From assembly GCF_035046505.1 (NCBI RefSeq), contig NC_089830.1, forward strand, positions 22,918,284 through 22,982,283: DNA of 64,000 nucleotides, given 5' to 3'. Source of the DNA: Tiliqua scincoides (Eukaryota; Chordata; Lepidosauria; Squamata; Scincidae). The notes beneath the pieces are model-generated. The model was given only the letters and a program-made list of their open reading frames with translations. It was not told where the DNA came from and did not search any database. Positions 22,913-34,690 of the stretch are shown piece after piece; the stretch's first letter is position 1, and every line of letters starts with the position of its first letter. Made by a program: the position numbers and the translations under genes.

Positions 22913-23387
22913 CAGGGGTGCCCAAACCCCGGCCCTGGGGCCACTTGTGGCCCTCAAGGCCTCTCAATGCGGCCCTCAGGGAGCTCCCAGTCTCCAATAA
23001 GACTCTGGCCCTCCAGTGATTTGTTGGAGCCCACACTGACCCAATGCAATTGCTGTCAGCAACTGAGGCTGAGAGGGCAACTGTTTGACATCTCGCGTGA
23101 GCTGTGGGATGAGGGCTCCCTCCACTGCTTGCTGTTTCACATCTGTGATGCAGTAGGGGCAGCAAAGGAAAGGCCAGCCTTGCTTTGTGCAAGGCCTTTT
23201 ATAGGCCTTGAGCAATTGCAAGACCTTCATTCCTTCATACAAGTTCATCTTTAATATATTCATTTATGTAAACGTATGTAAATTTATTCAAATTTGAAAT
23301 GTAAATGGATTCTTTCTTTCCCCTGGCCCCCGACACAGTGTCAGAGAGACGATGTGGCCCTCCTGCCAAAAACTTTGGACACCCCTG
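22913..23387 (+). mobile_element. hAT family A, complete copy 1
   Basis: Starts CAGGGGTGCCCAAACCCCGG and ends TTTGGACACCCCTG. Perfect 8-bp duplication GTATAGAA (22905-22912, 23388-23395). 475 bp, non-coding. Confidence 0.9.
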
Positions 23388-23395
23388 GTATAGAA

Positions 23396-24645
23396 CATGT
23401 TATTTTACAAATAATTCTGCTCCCCCTTTGGTTGGTGCCCTAGATATCTCTGTTGACTGTGATAGGACCAGCGTCATATTTAGGGCACAGCAGGTGTGGG
23501 CATCTGTCCTGTGCAGGGCCTCCAAGAGGAACTTTATCAGGGGATACAAAGTTTCTTTGGGGCCTCTTCCTAAAGGGGGAAGTGAGGAAACAGAGTGGGG
23601 GAAGGTAGTGACAAGGGTGGGTAGTTATGCCGGATCCCAACCCCCGTTCCTGGGAAGTTCAGAGTGGCTTCAAGCAGCTCCGCTCTCCTCAGACTTGTAC
23701 CACGTCAGGAGGTGGCACAAGTCCAAGGAGACCCATAGGTGCAAGGGTGGCTTACCTCTAGTTAAGCTGCTTTGGGCCCCTATTCTGCTCTGGATACAGC
23801 ACCAGCCTCTTGGCTGGCCTGTTCCAGTGCAGGAGAGGATTGAACCTTTACCCAGGTAATTCACATGCACTTTTTAAGCATAGTTTAAAAAAATTGTTCT
23901 CCATTTTGCCGTAGAGATAAAGAGTCTATAATAAATTTTACGCACATTGCTACGATTCTGCAGACCTTGACTATGAATCTAGGACCCCTGCAAAAATGCT
24001 TCCAGTTGGGCTTTGCAGCTCCTAAACCTGGCCCTGCATAAGATTCTAGGATGTTCACACTTTTTTTCCGAGTTCCCCCCTTTCACACCTATGTTATCTC
24101 CGGCTTGATCAGGGAAACTGGATTTCTTTGCCTGGCTCTTGAGTTTGAACTTGAGCAAAGCAAAAGTCCAGGGGCAGCGGGGTGGGGGGGGGGCAGTGAA
24201 AGATGCAGGAGGAAGCAGCGTGGAATGTCCGGGTCAGGATGAGCTGCTGTCAGCAGTCAAATTGGCCTTCCCTGCCAGCCGCCCTCTCCTGCTTGGAAGG
24301 ACAAAGACGGGGGACAAAGGGGAGGGATGTGGCTGGCGTCCAGGCCCTGTGGCTTCTGATGATAAGGAGATGGGAGAAGGAGAGGGAAGCTCAGCTGCTC
24401 CTGGGCACTGAGAGCAGAGGCCGGGCCAGGCGCAGATAATATTTTGGTGCCAGGTTGGTACAATATAAAAAGGGGGGAGGGTGAGAGAAAGTACAACATT
24501 CTTTTCTAAAAGCCAAATGAGAGGCAGGACCGCAGAGAAAAGCCCTGAGTCAAATTGCTCTCTCTCTCTCTCTCTCTCTCTCCATCACATACAAAACTCA
24601 TTTTGGACCTGATCTGGTTTGTTCTCCACATCTGTCCAGTGTTAC
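23396..24645. other. Mostly unclassified; possible old nonautonomous element 23460-24040
   Basis: 'accagcgtcatatttagggc' at one side and 'cctggccctgcataag' at the other may be ends of one element. A (CT)n run lies at 24561-24582. No gene signal. Confidence 0.35.
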
Positions 24646-24935
24646 CCTGCACATACCCGATCTTGTCTGATCTTGGAAGCTAAGCAGGGTCAGGCCTGGT
24701 TAGTACTTGGATGGGAGACCGCCTGGGAATACCAGGTGCTGTAGGCTTATGCCATAGTCTTTCGAGACTGAAGGTTGTCAACCATCTCCCTATACTGAAC
24801 ACTATCTCCCGATCTTGTCTGATCTTGGAAGCTAAGCAGGGTCAGGCCTGGTTAGTACTTGGATGGGAGACCGCCTGGGAATACCGGGTGCTGTAGGCTT
24901 ATGCCATAGTCTTTCGAGACTGAAGGTTGCCAATC
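24646..24935 (+). mobile_element. 5S-rRNA-derived SINE dimer
   Basis: Two 5S-derived monomers, each with the full 3' tail, joined by 'atctccctatactgaacac'. The same spacer joins units 1 and 2 of the 14488 array, so this dimer is a founder form. Confidence 0.87.
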
Positions 24936-24936
24936 A

Positions 24937-25150
24937 ACCAGTGGCATTGCCCTGGGTGCCACGCCTTGAGGGGGGTGTCAGTAGGAGGCCTTAGAAAGAC
25001 ACTTGTATTTCTTTCTAAGTTCTTTCGCTGCGTAAGATTTCTTTCTTAGCTTCTTTCTAAGTTCTCCAGAAGGCCTTCTGAGGGCCAGAGGGGTGTATGG
25101 GGGTGTTAAAAATTTATTTGCCCCAGATGCCAAATGCCTTAGCTAGGCCT
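24937..25150. mobile_element. Nonautonomous element of the 'gtggcattgccc' type
   Basis: 'ccagtggcattgccctgggt' to 'aatgccttagctaggcctcc' resembles the ends of 27187-27710 and 32931-33370. Class inferred from its repetition. Confidence 0.45.
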
Positions 25151-25474
25151 CCCGCATTGGGTAGGTGTGTCTCTGATGGGCCAATTCTAGTTCCTGCCCT
25201 CCAGGAGCTCAATCCACAGCCTTCGGTGACAGGGCCAACGTTCAACAGAGCCCTAGAGACAAAGGGGTGAAGCTCTTTGTTTCAGAGCCATTGGCTTTGC
25301 TCATATGCAAATTGAACGCGGCAACTTGCATCCTGCCAGGTCTTCTCCTTGTCCAGCTAACTCAGCATTACCTATGCTTGAGTGGCTAATCTCCCAGGGC
25401 TAGAGACAGGCATCCTTCCCAGCCTTACCTGGAGATGCTACAGATGGACCCTGAGACCTTGTGCATGCCAAGGA
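25151..25474. other. No recognisable feature
   Basis: Unique-looking sequence. Confidence 0.4.
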
Positions 25475-25905
25475 ACATAAGAACAGCCCCACTGGATCAG
25501 GCCATAGGCCCATCTAGTCCAGCTTCCTGTATCGCACAGCAGCCCACCAAATGCCCCAGGGAGCACACCAGATAACAAGAGACCTGCATCCTGGTGCCCT
25601 CCCTTGCATCTGGCATTCTGACATAACCCATTTCTAAAATCAGGAGGTTGCGCATACACATCATGGCTTGTAACCTGTAATGGATTTTTGCTCCAGTAAC
25701 TTGCGCAATCCCCTTTTTAAAGGCATCCAGGCCAGACGCCATCACCACATCCTGTGGCAAGGAGTTCCACAGACCAACCACACGTTGAGTAAAGAAATAT
25801 TTTCTTTTGTCTGTCCTAACTCTCCCAACACTCAATTTTAGTGGATGTCCCCTGGTTCTGGTGTTATGTGAGAGTGTCAAGAGCATCTCTCTATCCACTC
25901 TTTCA
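25475..25905 (-). mobile_element. CR1-type LINE 3' end
   Basis: Complement encodes LSHNTRTRGHPLKLSVGRV, KRKYFFTQRVVGLWNSLPQD and GLDAFKKG, the intact-looking CR1 C-terminus, followed by the 3' UTR. Well preserved. Confidence 0.88.
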
Positions 25906-26222
25906 GGGCCAGCCGTAGGAGCTGCAGGATCCAATGCAAAATAATTTTTGGGGGAGGCCACCCCTGTGGGGTCTCCCTACACACCAGGAGGAGCAGCAGT
26001 GGTGAGGCCCCTGGCAGCAGCATCACAGCTTCTGGGGGCTCTGACTCCAAACCAGTCAGATCCAGGGACAGGCAGGAGGGAAGGCTGTCCAGCGGTGATG
26101 CTCTGCTTGCCATGCTCTCCTTGTGATGCATGGGCATGGTAGATTCCATGCCAGAGTATTCCATGCCAGGGCCTCTGATTGGCATGATTGGACAAACTGC
26201 CCGAAGGCCGGCCCTGCAAGGA
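25905..26222. mobile_element. hAT-like nonautonomous element
   Basis: 'cagggccagccgtaggagct' at the left and 'cccgaaggccggccctgca' at the right are the terminal pattern of the AGGGCCGGCCCT group. Confidence 0.5.
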
Positions 26223-27186
26223 TATATTCTGCCACTCAACTTGAGCCCATCTCCAAAAGTATGAATGAGTCCATGAATTCACTAAAACTGAGAAGATGTA
26301 CCAACAAAGCTCTCCTTAATTTGATGGCAGCCTAGTAAACCTCAGAATGCCGGAGATCATATGGTTCTTTCCACGCCACGTAAAATCCCATTGCAGAAGC
26401 CAGTTGCAGAAAAGCACAGAAGCCCCTCCTGAGTTGAGGCCCTTTAAAAAAAAAGGGGGGGGGACAGACCTTGGCCATCTGGTTGCATGGTCCCATATGT
26501 AACGAGATAGCTGCCACCCTCTGCTTCCGGCCTCATCGCCAATCACGCAAATGAGTAAGCCCACAAATGGTGAAGGTGGAGAAGAAAAATCTGCCCCGAT
26601 TACTGTCCCGACACTGAGCGTGACATGCCACTTAAAGGGCGCAAAGGGGGTAACTAATCTGCATTACGTGACCGTCCCGCATCTGCGCCCCTTTGCCATC
26701 TCCCGGCTGTAGCGCTCCACTAGTTAACCCTGATGGAAATTAATTCCCTCTCGTTTTTGTCAGTGGCTTCACTCACACTTCATTTTGCAGGGTCTAAATT
26801 GGATGATCCATCACCGCTCCAAAGAGACACGGTCTTTTCCCCGCCATTAAAGGCAAGCGCAGAAGAGAAGTGCCGTTAAAACTATAACTTATTCTGGGCT
26901 TTTTGGAGATTGCAGAGAAAGGAAGCTTTGAACCGTGGGGGGCGCAGTGGGATCTTATGGTCACAGAGTGGCTCTGTGCAGTCCGGTCTCCTGGGGAGTA
27001 CCCGCAGTTCTGGAAGGGGAAAGGGTTCTTGTGCATTTGAAAAGGATGTTGAAGATTTCACAGGCCTCTTGATTTCCATGGCCAAGCTGGGGAGTGACCG
27101 TAGTTTATTGGTGGTCTTCATACTTAGTACCTGCAGAAAGCCTAACTTCCATTCCTGGCAACTGCACACCTGACTCTGAAGCAGTG
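26223..27186. other. Unique sequence; possible conserved noncoding element at 26560-26890
   Basis: 26560-26890 retains CpGs ('ccgattactgtcccgacact', 'gcattacgtgaccgtcccgc') and has TTAATTCC/CTAGTTAACC sites, unlike repeats nearby. No coding signal. Confidence 0.3.
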
Positions 27187-27710
27187 GTGTAGGCTAAGGG
27201 GGGCCAGGGGGGTCAATTTCCCCAGTTGCCATGCCTAGGGGGTGTCAAGGGGGTGCCTTTTGGAGGCTTTCTGAGGCCAGGTAGGCTGTGTGTGGTCTTC
27301 CAGATCCTGAGAAGGCCTGCTGGACAGGGTGACCAGATACAATGGAGGACAGGACCTTTAACCATTGTAGAGAAGAGGAAAGTTTGGCAGGTGCAGCCCA
27401 ACATGGAAGGGTTTGAAAAGCTGCACCTGCCAAAATTCCCTCTTCTCTACAATAGTTAAAGGTATATCCTCCATTGCATCTGGTCACCCTGCTACTGGGT
27501 GACTTAGGAAGGCACTTCCTGTTTTAGTGAAAACCTGAAGTGCCTTTTGAAGGCATCTGAAAGCCTTCTGAGGTCCGGGGAGGCCTCCCCATACCTCAGA
27601 CCCTGTATGCACCAGGGGGTACTCTGGCATCTGGCCCCCAGGGGGTGAGGTGATAAAAACGTTTGTGCCCCCAAGTGCTAGATCCTTTAGCTACTTCACC
27701 ACTCTGAAGG
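27187..27710. mobile_element. Nonautonomous element split by a MITE
   Basis: 'gtggtgtaggctaagggggg' on the left and 'tagatcctttagctacttca' on the right are inverted-type ends. The MITE 27325-27491 interrupts it. Confidence 0.5.
27325..27491. mobile_element. Foldback hAT-type MITE, complete
   Basis: 167 bp that are almost entirely self-complementary: CAGGGTGACCAGATACAATG pairs with the end CATTGCATCTGGTCACCCTG, and 'ggcaggtgcagc' with 'gctgcacctgcc'. Flanks CTGCTGGA / CTACTGGG match at 6 of 8. Confidence 0.85.
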
Positions 27711-28353
27711 AGCCCTCTCTGAAACCTTAGAGATGCCTCCTCAGGTCCTCTGCCTCTTCGCAATATCAAAACAAAACGAAAAATTCAGCTGTGTACAGCG
27801 CACCCTGTGTGGTTTCATCAACAGCCAGAACAAAAGATCTCCTTCATTTTCATGGTCCCTGTAAAGCAAGCAGGAAGTCCTGCGCTTGTTTGGTTTGTTC
27901 CTGGATGGTCAGCCACCTCAGACTTTCCCGTGAGGCTAAAAAATATGGGATGATGGTTGAAAAAGATAATAATAAAACATAGAAAGCTTGCAAGGCACAG
28001 GGAGAATCTGTGCTGGCCAGCTCAAGCCACACACACAAGCTTCATTGAGATGCCAGCTTGTAAATCCTTCACCTCCATCTTCTCCTTTCCGGCTAATCAA
28101 TATCTGCTCTTTTTGCCAGAGTGACTGAACCCGTGAGCAAAATGAAAGAATCCCAGTTAATGGAGGAGGCACGAAGGTGATGCTGCAGACCTCTTCAATG
28201 GCTTGGCTTCTGCCCAAGTCCTTCCTGAATGTATAGGAAGGAACCCCCTTGCAAGATCCTGATTGTAGGGTAACCAGACCCTCTGCTTGAGATCTCCTTC
28301 AATGCAGAGAGGCAGTGGTAATGATGTGATACCTCATCCCTGTTTTTCTAAGG
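27711..28353. other. No recognisable feature
   Basis: Unique-looking sequence. Confidence 0.4.
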
Positions 28354-28797
28354 CAGGGGTGCCCAAACCCCGGCCCGGGGGCCACTTGTGGCCCTTGGGC
28401 ACTCCCAATCCAGCCCTCAGGGAGCTCCCAGTCTCCAGTGAGCCTCTGGCCCTCCGGAGACTTGCTGGCCCAATGCAACTGCTCTCAGTGTGAGGGTGAC
28501 TGTTAAACCTCTCACGTGAGCTGTGGGATGAGGGCTTCCTCCACTACTTGCTGTTTCACATCTGTGATGCAGCAGTGGCAGCGAAGGAAAGGCCAGCCTT
28601 GCTTTGTGCAAGGCCTTTTAGAGGCCTTGAGCTACTGCAAGACCTTCATTCATTCATATAAGTTCCATCTCTAATATATTCATTTATGTAAATTTATTCA
28701 AATTTTAAATGTAAATGAATTCTTTTTCTTTCCCGGCCCCCGGCACAGTGTCAGAGAGATGATGTGGCCCTCCTGCCAACATGTTTGGACACCCCTG
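28354..28797 (+). mobile_element. hAT family A, complete copy 2
   Basis: Starts CAGGGGTGCCCAAACCCCGG and ends TTTGGACACCCCTG. Perfect duplication TTCTAAGG (28346-28353, 28798-28805). It landed exactly at the left border of the next element. Confidence 0.9.
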
Positions 28798-28805
28798 TTC
28801 TAAGG

Positions 28806-29466
28806 CAATAATTTTCAACGGTTTTGCTCTCATGGCACACTGACCTCCGTGGTCATCTCTATGGTCTTCGCCTTTTGTGATGTCACTTTCGACTTCTGGG
28901 AGAGGGCCTGATCCAGAGACCTGCGCGCTGCCTCACCACCGGTGCGCACAGTCGCAAACCTGCTGTAAGGCACATTTGCGAGCCCTCACAGTGGGCCCAG
29001 CGCTGGAGCGACCCCAGCGTGAGCCTGCACTGGGCTTTGCCTCCGTTCCACTGCCTGGCAGTTGTCTGAACATCCTGGAGGCAGAGAGGTGAGTGAGGGT
29101 GTGGGGAAGGGGACATTCCAGGGCAAGGCGAGGCAGGGGAAGTTGGGCAGAGAGCGGGGAGGAGGCGTGGCAGGGGAGGGAGCACAGAGGGTGTGGGACC
29201 AGGGGAACTCCACTCCACCAGATCCTGAGCTCCGTGTGGGACTGCGCGGTCCGACAGGGGACTCTCCGATTCTGCAACAGCTCCAGAGCTACCATAGAAT
29301 CAGTTAACCCCTTTGCAGGGCTGCTTCCGTTACCCTAGAAACAGACCCACAGAACTCGGAAGAGTTTTTTTTAGCAATTTTCAACGCTGTGCTCCAAACG
29401 CTGGCACACCTGCAGTCCTTTCATGGCACACCAATGTGCCACAGCGCATCAGGTGAAAAATCACTG
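28806..29466. mobile_element. hAT-like element with long interior
   Basis: Left end 'caataattttcaacgg', right end 'aggtgaaaaatcactg', as in 21353-21587. The 400-bp interior around 28880-29290 is GC-rich and not recognised; it may be a separate insertion. Confidence 0.55.
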
Positions 29467-30260
29467 ACTTAAGATCTGCTCTTCCTACCTACTTTCTTGA
29501 GCTGCCTGAGGCCATGCTCAAGCTCTCCAGGAGTCACACCTCTCACAGCCCACCACACTGTGCGCCTACCTTACACATCCGCACCTGAATGCTCTTAGGC
29601 AGAGCCTGTACATAGGAGTGTTCTCCTTCACGCCCTCTCTCTCCACTACCCCAGCTCTTGGAGAGTCATTGCACCATAAGAAAACGCTCCTGTCTGCATT
29701 CATAGCCATCTTTCCGAATGAAATAGCTCCAGGTATCTCCAAAAGCCAATTAATTAGATGACAAATGAGTACCTAATCCAATTAAGACCCATTTTCCAGG
29801 GTGTAATGAAAAGGGTTTCCGTGCAGGAGAGGTAGCCGCGGAGTTAATTTTTTAAATGGTCAATTTGGCCTCCAAACAGGAAAAATAATCATAACATCTT
29901 AAAAGTGTTTATACAGAAATCCGTCACCCACTGCTGAGAAGCAGGCTGCCGTGGAGAAGTCGGAGGCCGCGGTCGAGGACGCGGGGGAGCGTTCAAACGC
30001 GGGGTAAATAACCAGTCGCTTCTGCAGAGACTGGAGGGCTGGGGAAGGGGCAGGTATTTAACCGCACCATTTCGGGGAAAATCAAAATCCGTTCCGCTGT
30101 TTACGTGGCAATTGGGTTCGCAGTGGCCGCGCCAGGATGACACTGTACCAGCATTTCCCACAGAAAATACATCAAAGGCGGCAAGCGGGCTTGGAGGGCC
30201 TGAGTCAGCGGCTGGCCCCATGGATTTGCTACTGCTGACCAACTCTGTGCCCGCTGTCTC
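29467..30260. other. Unique sequence; possible conserved noncoding element 29690-30110
   Basis: 29690-30110 has 'ccaattaattagatgacaaa' and 'ggagttaattttttaaatgg', then CpG-rich 'ccgcggtcgaggacgcgg'. No coding signal. Confidence 0.3.
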
Positions 30261-30441
30261 AGGGCCCAATCCTATCCATCTTTCCAGCCCCAGTGCAGCT
30301 GCAATGCAGCCCCTTGGCGAGGGAACAAAAGCTCCCTGACCTTGTGGCAGCCTCCAGAACTGCCCTCCCACCACAGGATGCAGTGCACGCCCCATTGGCA
30401 TGGCTACGCCAGGACTGGAAAGATGGATAGGATTTGGTCCT
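30261..30441. mobile_element. MITE with 25-bp terminal inverted repeats
   Basis: 'gggcccaatcctatccatct' pairs with 'agatggataggatttggtcc'. About 181 bp; relatives at 31510-31955 and 49929-50245. Confidence 0.75.
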
Positions 30442-31064
30442 CAGCTTGTTGCTGCCGGTGGCGAAAAAGCCATCTCAGATTGTACAGCCAGTGCGTTGTC
30501 TGTTTGACAGCCAGCAGGGCACAGAAGGTAGAGAAGGGCTTGTGGATCCGTGGTTGGGGTTGCCAAAAGTTACCTCCCCACCTTTGCTGAGGCATTACAG
30601 AGTTCAGGATGGGATGCCAAGGCTAGGCTTGATTTGCAGGGGGAGAGCACACCCACCTTCGCTCTCGGTGTGCCGTGAGATGGAAAAGGTTGAAAATTGC
30701 TGCTGTATACATATACACAGAGGACCGTTCCAGCATGTGAGTCCCTCCCCCCCCAGTGTTCTGAAGTGGTACAGCCCAGCCAGAGGTTTACCGCCTCATT
30801 GAGAAGTGGGCCCCCAACTCCATTAAGTTTTGCTGGATGGCACCCAAAGGAGGAAACAGCTTGCAACTCACAAGGGGGTGGTCGAGCCAATTAGGGCGAT
30901 GATGATGATGATAATGATGATGTTCCTACTTCCATTCCCCCTCCCCTTTGGTTGCAGGGAGGGCCATAACAGCTGGGGAAAACTTCACCGCCAACAGCTG
31001 TGGGAGTCTTCCCAGCAGTGACTGAGTGGGGAAGAAAATGCTGCTGCGGTTGGCCTCATTTCCT
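30442..31064. other. Mostly unique; short hAT fragment near 30640-30715
   Basis: 'gagatggaaaaggttgaaaa' then 'ttgctgctgt' resembles a hAT end. A (GAT)n run lies at 30898-30921. Confidence 0.4.
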
Positions 31065-31345
31065 GGAACCTACCGATCGAGCTGCCAAGTTTTCCATTCT
31101 GAGTGGCTGAGTGCTGGGACACACAAGCCTGTCTGGAGACCACAGGCTGAGAAGCTAGACATGTGTGACCTGCTTATGCTTCTTGGACTGGAGCAGAAAG
31201 GATTCTGTGCATGCTCAGAGGAACTCTTGCCATTCCTTTTCCAGTGTCGAGATGAAGCTCTCTGTCCGAAACAGGGGTATTCCAGGGCAACCTTAATAGT
31301 AGGTGGGATGAGGCAGCCTGTCTCAGACAGCTGATTTGGGGAAGT
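31065..31345 (+). repeat. ~275-bp repeat, left arm of an inverted pair
   Basis: Runs from 'cgatcgagctgccaagtttt' to 'gaagtcaatcaattga'. Its complement recurs at 31565-31835 with few differences. Confidence 0.8.
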
Positions 31346-31509
31346 CAATCAATTGAGTTATTGATGAGGAGAGTGCTAAACTAGAGTGACTCCTTTGTTC
31401 TCCATTTGCAAACGGCACACCAGCATCAACAGCATGCAAGAAGGTAGGGCCAAGACTCTCTCAGGGCCCAATCCTTTCCAACTTTCCAGCACCAATGAAG
31501 TCGCAGTGC

Positions 31510-31955
31510 AGCCTGGAGATAAGGGCCCAATCCTACCCAACTCTCCAGCTCTGGTCAATTAATTGACTTCCCCAAATCAACTGTCAGACAGGCTGCCTCA
31601 TCCCACCTAATATTAAGGTTGCCCTGGAATACCCCTGTTTCGAAAAGAGAGCTTCATCTCGACACTGGAAAAGGAATGGCAAGAGTTCCTCTGAGCATGC
31701 ACAGAATCTTTTCCACTCCAGTCCGAGCAGCATAAGCAGGCCACACATGTCTAGCTTCTCAGCCTGTAGTCTCCAGGCAGGCTTGTGTGTGCCAGCATTC
31801 AGCCACTCAGAATGGAAAACTTGGCAGCTCGATAAGGCGGCTTGACCTTTACCTTGAGGAGGCCTCTGTGACTGCCTCCCCACCAAAGGATGCAGCTCAC
31901 ATCCCACTGACACCACTGCACCGACCCTGGAAAACTGGATAGGGTTGGGCCCACA
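31510..31955. mobile_element. MITE split by the second arm of the inverted pair
   Basis: 'agggcccaatcctacccaac' on the left and 'ggatagggttgggccca' on the right, as in 30261-30441. The interruption is 31565-31835. A partial extra copy lies at 31463-31510. Confidence 0.65.
31565..31835 (-). repeat. ~275-bp repeat, right arm of an inverted pair
   Basis: Complement of 31065-31345. It sits inside a MITE, which shows it inserted as a mobile unit rather than by local inverted duplication. Confidence 0.78.
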
Positions 31956-32930
31956 ATCCCTCTGAATCAGGTGGCAGAAGAGGTAACAACCCCCCTCCAC
32001 CCCCAGCTTTCTGAAAATCAGTTCCCTGAGGCATCTGCCTCAGTTTGCCTCATTGTGAGACCGGCCCGATCTACTTGTCCTGCTCTCTGCGCATTAACTG
32101 CCCAGGCGAGGCTCTTTGGTGCACTTTGCCATTCGCCTGCCTGCCCGCTCCACCAGCCTGGCAAATGGGAAGCACAGCCACCTCACGGTACTGCGGTGTG
32201 AACTCCACGGGCAAGCACCGTCTCCCGAGGCTCAGCGGCACACATGCAAAGGACTGCATTAGACCCTGCGCTGCAGGTGTCCCCGCTGAGCGCATTCACA
32301 CAACAAAAAGAGTTAAATCTCTGTGATAGCACTCGGGGTTCACAACTTTTCTTTGAACAGGAAAGGGAGACAGATTTAAAGCCACACCAAGCGTTTCGGA
32401 TGCGCTCTGCAGATGTCTTAAGAGCCCAGACAGGTTCCTTGTCAAGTATTGTAGTCATGGTGGGAATGCTTAAAGCGTTAAAGGGACGCTGGCGAGGCCG
32501 AGCTAGATGTGTAGCTGGGCTATTTTTTGGATCCATTTTTTAAAGCTGTAAATAGCAGCAACTGGGGGGGGCGGGCAGGACGACGACAGTCACTAACAGA
32601 ACCATGACATCTAAGGAGGGGGGAAAGCTTTTCCGTGAGCCACAGTTCCAGCAAAAAGCACACACGCACCCAAAACTGTGCGTTTTGGCAGCTTTTCCTC
32701 TCCTTAAGGCAAAGAGCAGTTTTAAATGGGGACACACTTTTGTCAGGATTGCAACACAAGGGGAAAGGGTTAAATCCTCCCTCACGTTCTGCAATCCTAG
32801 ACTTGTTCAGAGTGACGCATGGCTGCAGTTTGCAGCTGAAAATGAATGCAGGAGGCCAACCAATGGGTGTTACATTGCATGTGTTGAGTAGACCGGTCAT
32901 TTCAGTGAGGCCTGCGGAAAGACGAGACCA
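31956..32930. other. No recognisable feature
   Basis: Overlapping short frames only; no domain seen. Confidence 0.4.
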
Positions 32931-33280
32931 GAGGCGTAACTAGAAGCTCTGGCACCCAGGGCAATGACATCATGGAGTAGTGTGACATTGTGATGTCACT
33001 TTGGGGTTCTCCCCGGAGGAGGAGGCACTGGTGGGTTTGCACCCACCAGTGGAGGCTCCCACTGGACAAGGAATGGGGGTGCAAAGTTGCCAGCACCTCC
33101 TCCTCTGGGGAGAACCCGGAAGTGACTGCCTTGCACTGTTTACAGTTCTCCCAGAGTGGCTTCTCACCCCTGTTTTTTCTCCTGTGGAGGTTCCCTCTTG
33201 AAGGGGGCACCCCGCTTGAAGAGAGTATGAAACCACCAGCTCCTCCTCCTCTGGAAGAAACATAAGTGATGCAAGGCAGT

Positions 33281-33319
<39 letters not shown>

Positions 33320-33370
33320 GGTATAGCATCTGGGGCAAGTGCCCCTCAAACCTCTGCCCCTCACCTTCAC
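32931..33370. mobile_element. Nonautonomous element with (AC)n
   Basis: 'accagaggcgtaactagaag' begins it and 'catctggggcaagtgcccct' lies near the end. Internal inverted pieces of 'cctcctcctctggggagaac' type. A (CA)n microsatellite fills 33280-33316. Confidence 0.5.
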
Positions 33371-34569
33371 TCTTGTCACACCTCTGAGCGAGGCAGACAC
33401 TGTGAACTGGAGGGTCCACCAAATGACTCATGGAAACAATATCAGAAGACATATTCACACCTAAGGTGGAGAATTCAAAAAGCATTTGAATCCTTTGGCT
33501 AATTAACAAGGGGCACAACCCCCTGGAAAGTTCCCCTGCCCAAGCCCCACATGAGCGGGAGCTATGCTGCACGTGGGATCTTGCACAGCTTATGTTCATT
33601 CTAGTAGGGCGTCTGGAAGACAAACTCCCGGTAGACTGTCAACCCATGGGTTAGACCGGTCTGGTCTTCCATTCGGCATTGTGAAGGGTGCCCCCAACAG
33701 TCCTTGAATTCTGGGGAAGGGGAGGTGGAGAGGCCTCGAATGGACTCTAAAAGCCCCACCCCTTTGTAACCTCCTGAAAACAAGCTAAAAGCACAGCCCA
33801 AAAGCTCCTGTCTCTGTTGGCAAGGCATGAAATCCAATCATTCCCTGCAGTGATGCCCCAACCTCTGCCTCTGCTCCTACTGCTGTTACCTGAAAGAAAG
33901 ATGATAATAGCATGGAAGAGAGTATCAGGCCAACACTCTAGCCCACCATTCTCTTCTCCTACACACTTCCTTTTTCACTGTGGGCTAGAGATCAGACACC
34001 CAATTCCTCATGAAGAAGTCTGACAATTAAATAACTTGCAGCATATTTGGCTGCTGGTATTATGTTCTGGCTGCTTGGCTGTGATTTGCAGCCCCCTTCT
34101 CAGAAAAAAAAAAACCCCTTCCTGTGGGTCTACCCAAATACCACAGAGCATCCAGGCCCCAGACAAATCCATCAAATGCACCCAATAGGAAAAGCAATGC
34201 TCCCATTTCAAGGTCAATTTTATCGCCTGTGATATTTCTTAGGGGTCGGCTGGTCACGGAGCTGAAGGGGGGAATGAATCCATATAGCGCTTTCTCCTTG
34301 CCTTGCCCGCCCTTGCTCTTGTGCGCACTAACCTGTGCAAACCCAAGGCCTTCAACCCCACAGGCCACCTCATCTCCTCTCTCCCCCCCTCCTCGGCCCT
34401 TAAACGCTTTGCCATTCCCCCATAACCTCGCTATGATTAGTGCCTCATTTGCATTCCATTTGCATAATTAGCACTGTGGCGATTACAAAGCAGATTACAG
34501 GGCAATTTCCAAAAGAAAATAAAAATTTAAAGCCAATAATGTGCGCAGCAGCCGGAGCATTTAATTGGC
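33371..34569. other. Unique sequence; possible conserved noncoding element 34410-34560
   Basis: 34410-34560 is AT-rich with 'cataattagcactgtggcga', 'attacaaagcagattacagg' and 'gagcatttaattggcagg'. It contrasts with the repeats around it. Confidence 0.3.
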
Positions 34570-34690
34570 AGGGAGAAGTGAGGTCTAGTGGTTAAGAGCA
34601 GGGTGGGAGCTGCGAGTCAAGAGTCCCAGCTTCTGAGCTCGGCTCCGGCCAGGGAGCGTCGCCTAGTGCTTAGAACACGGGATCTGGGCA
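34570..34690 (+). mobile_element. tRNA-derived SINE fragment
   Basis: 'gaggtctagtggttaagagc' is an A-box-bearing tRNA head, followed by 'gcgagtcaagagtcccagct', the usual SINE order. It repeats partly at 34655-34690 ('cgcctagtgcttagaac'). Confidence 0.55.

Noticed and set aside
23305-23859. 184-residue plus-strand open frame
   Set aside because: It starts within hAT family A and continues into unclassified repeat sequence; no domain.
24711-24896. Small open frame with close copies at 15054 and 60817
   Set aside because: The similarity comes from the 5S-derived SINE sequence, not from a protein family.
32970-33623. 217-residue minus-strand open frame
   Set aside because: It runs through a (CA)n microsatellite, seen as Cys-Val repeats, and a repeat element; no domain.
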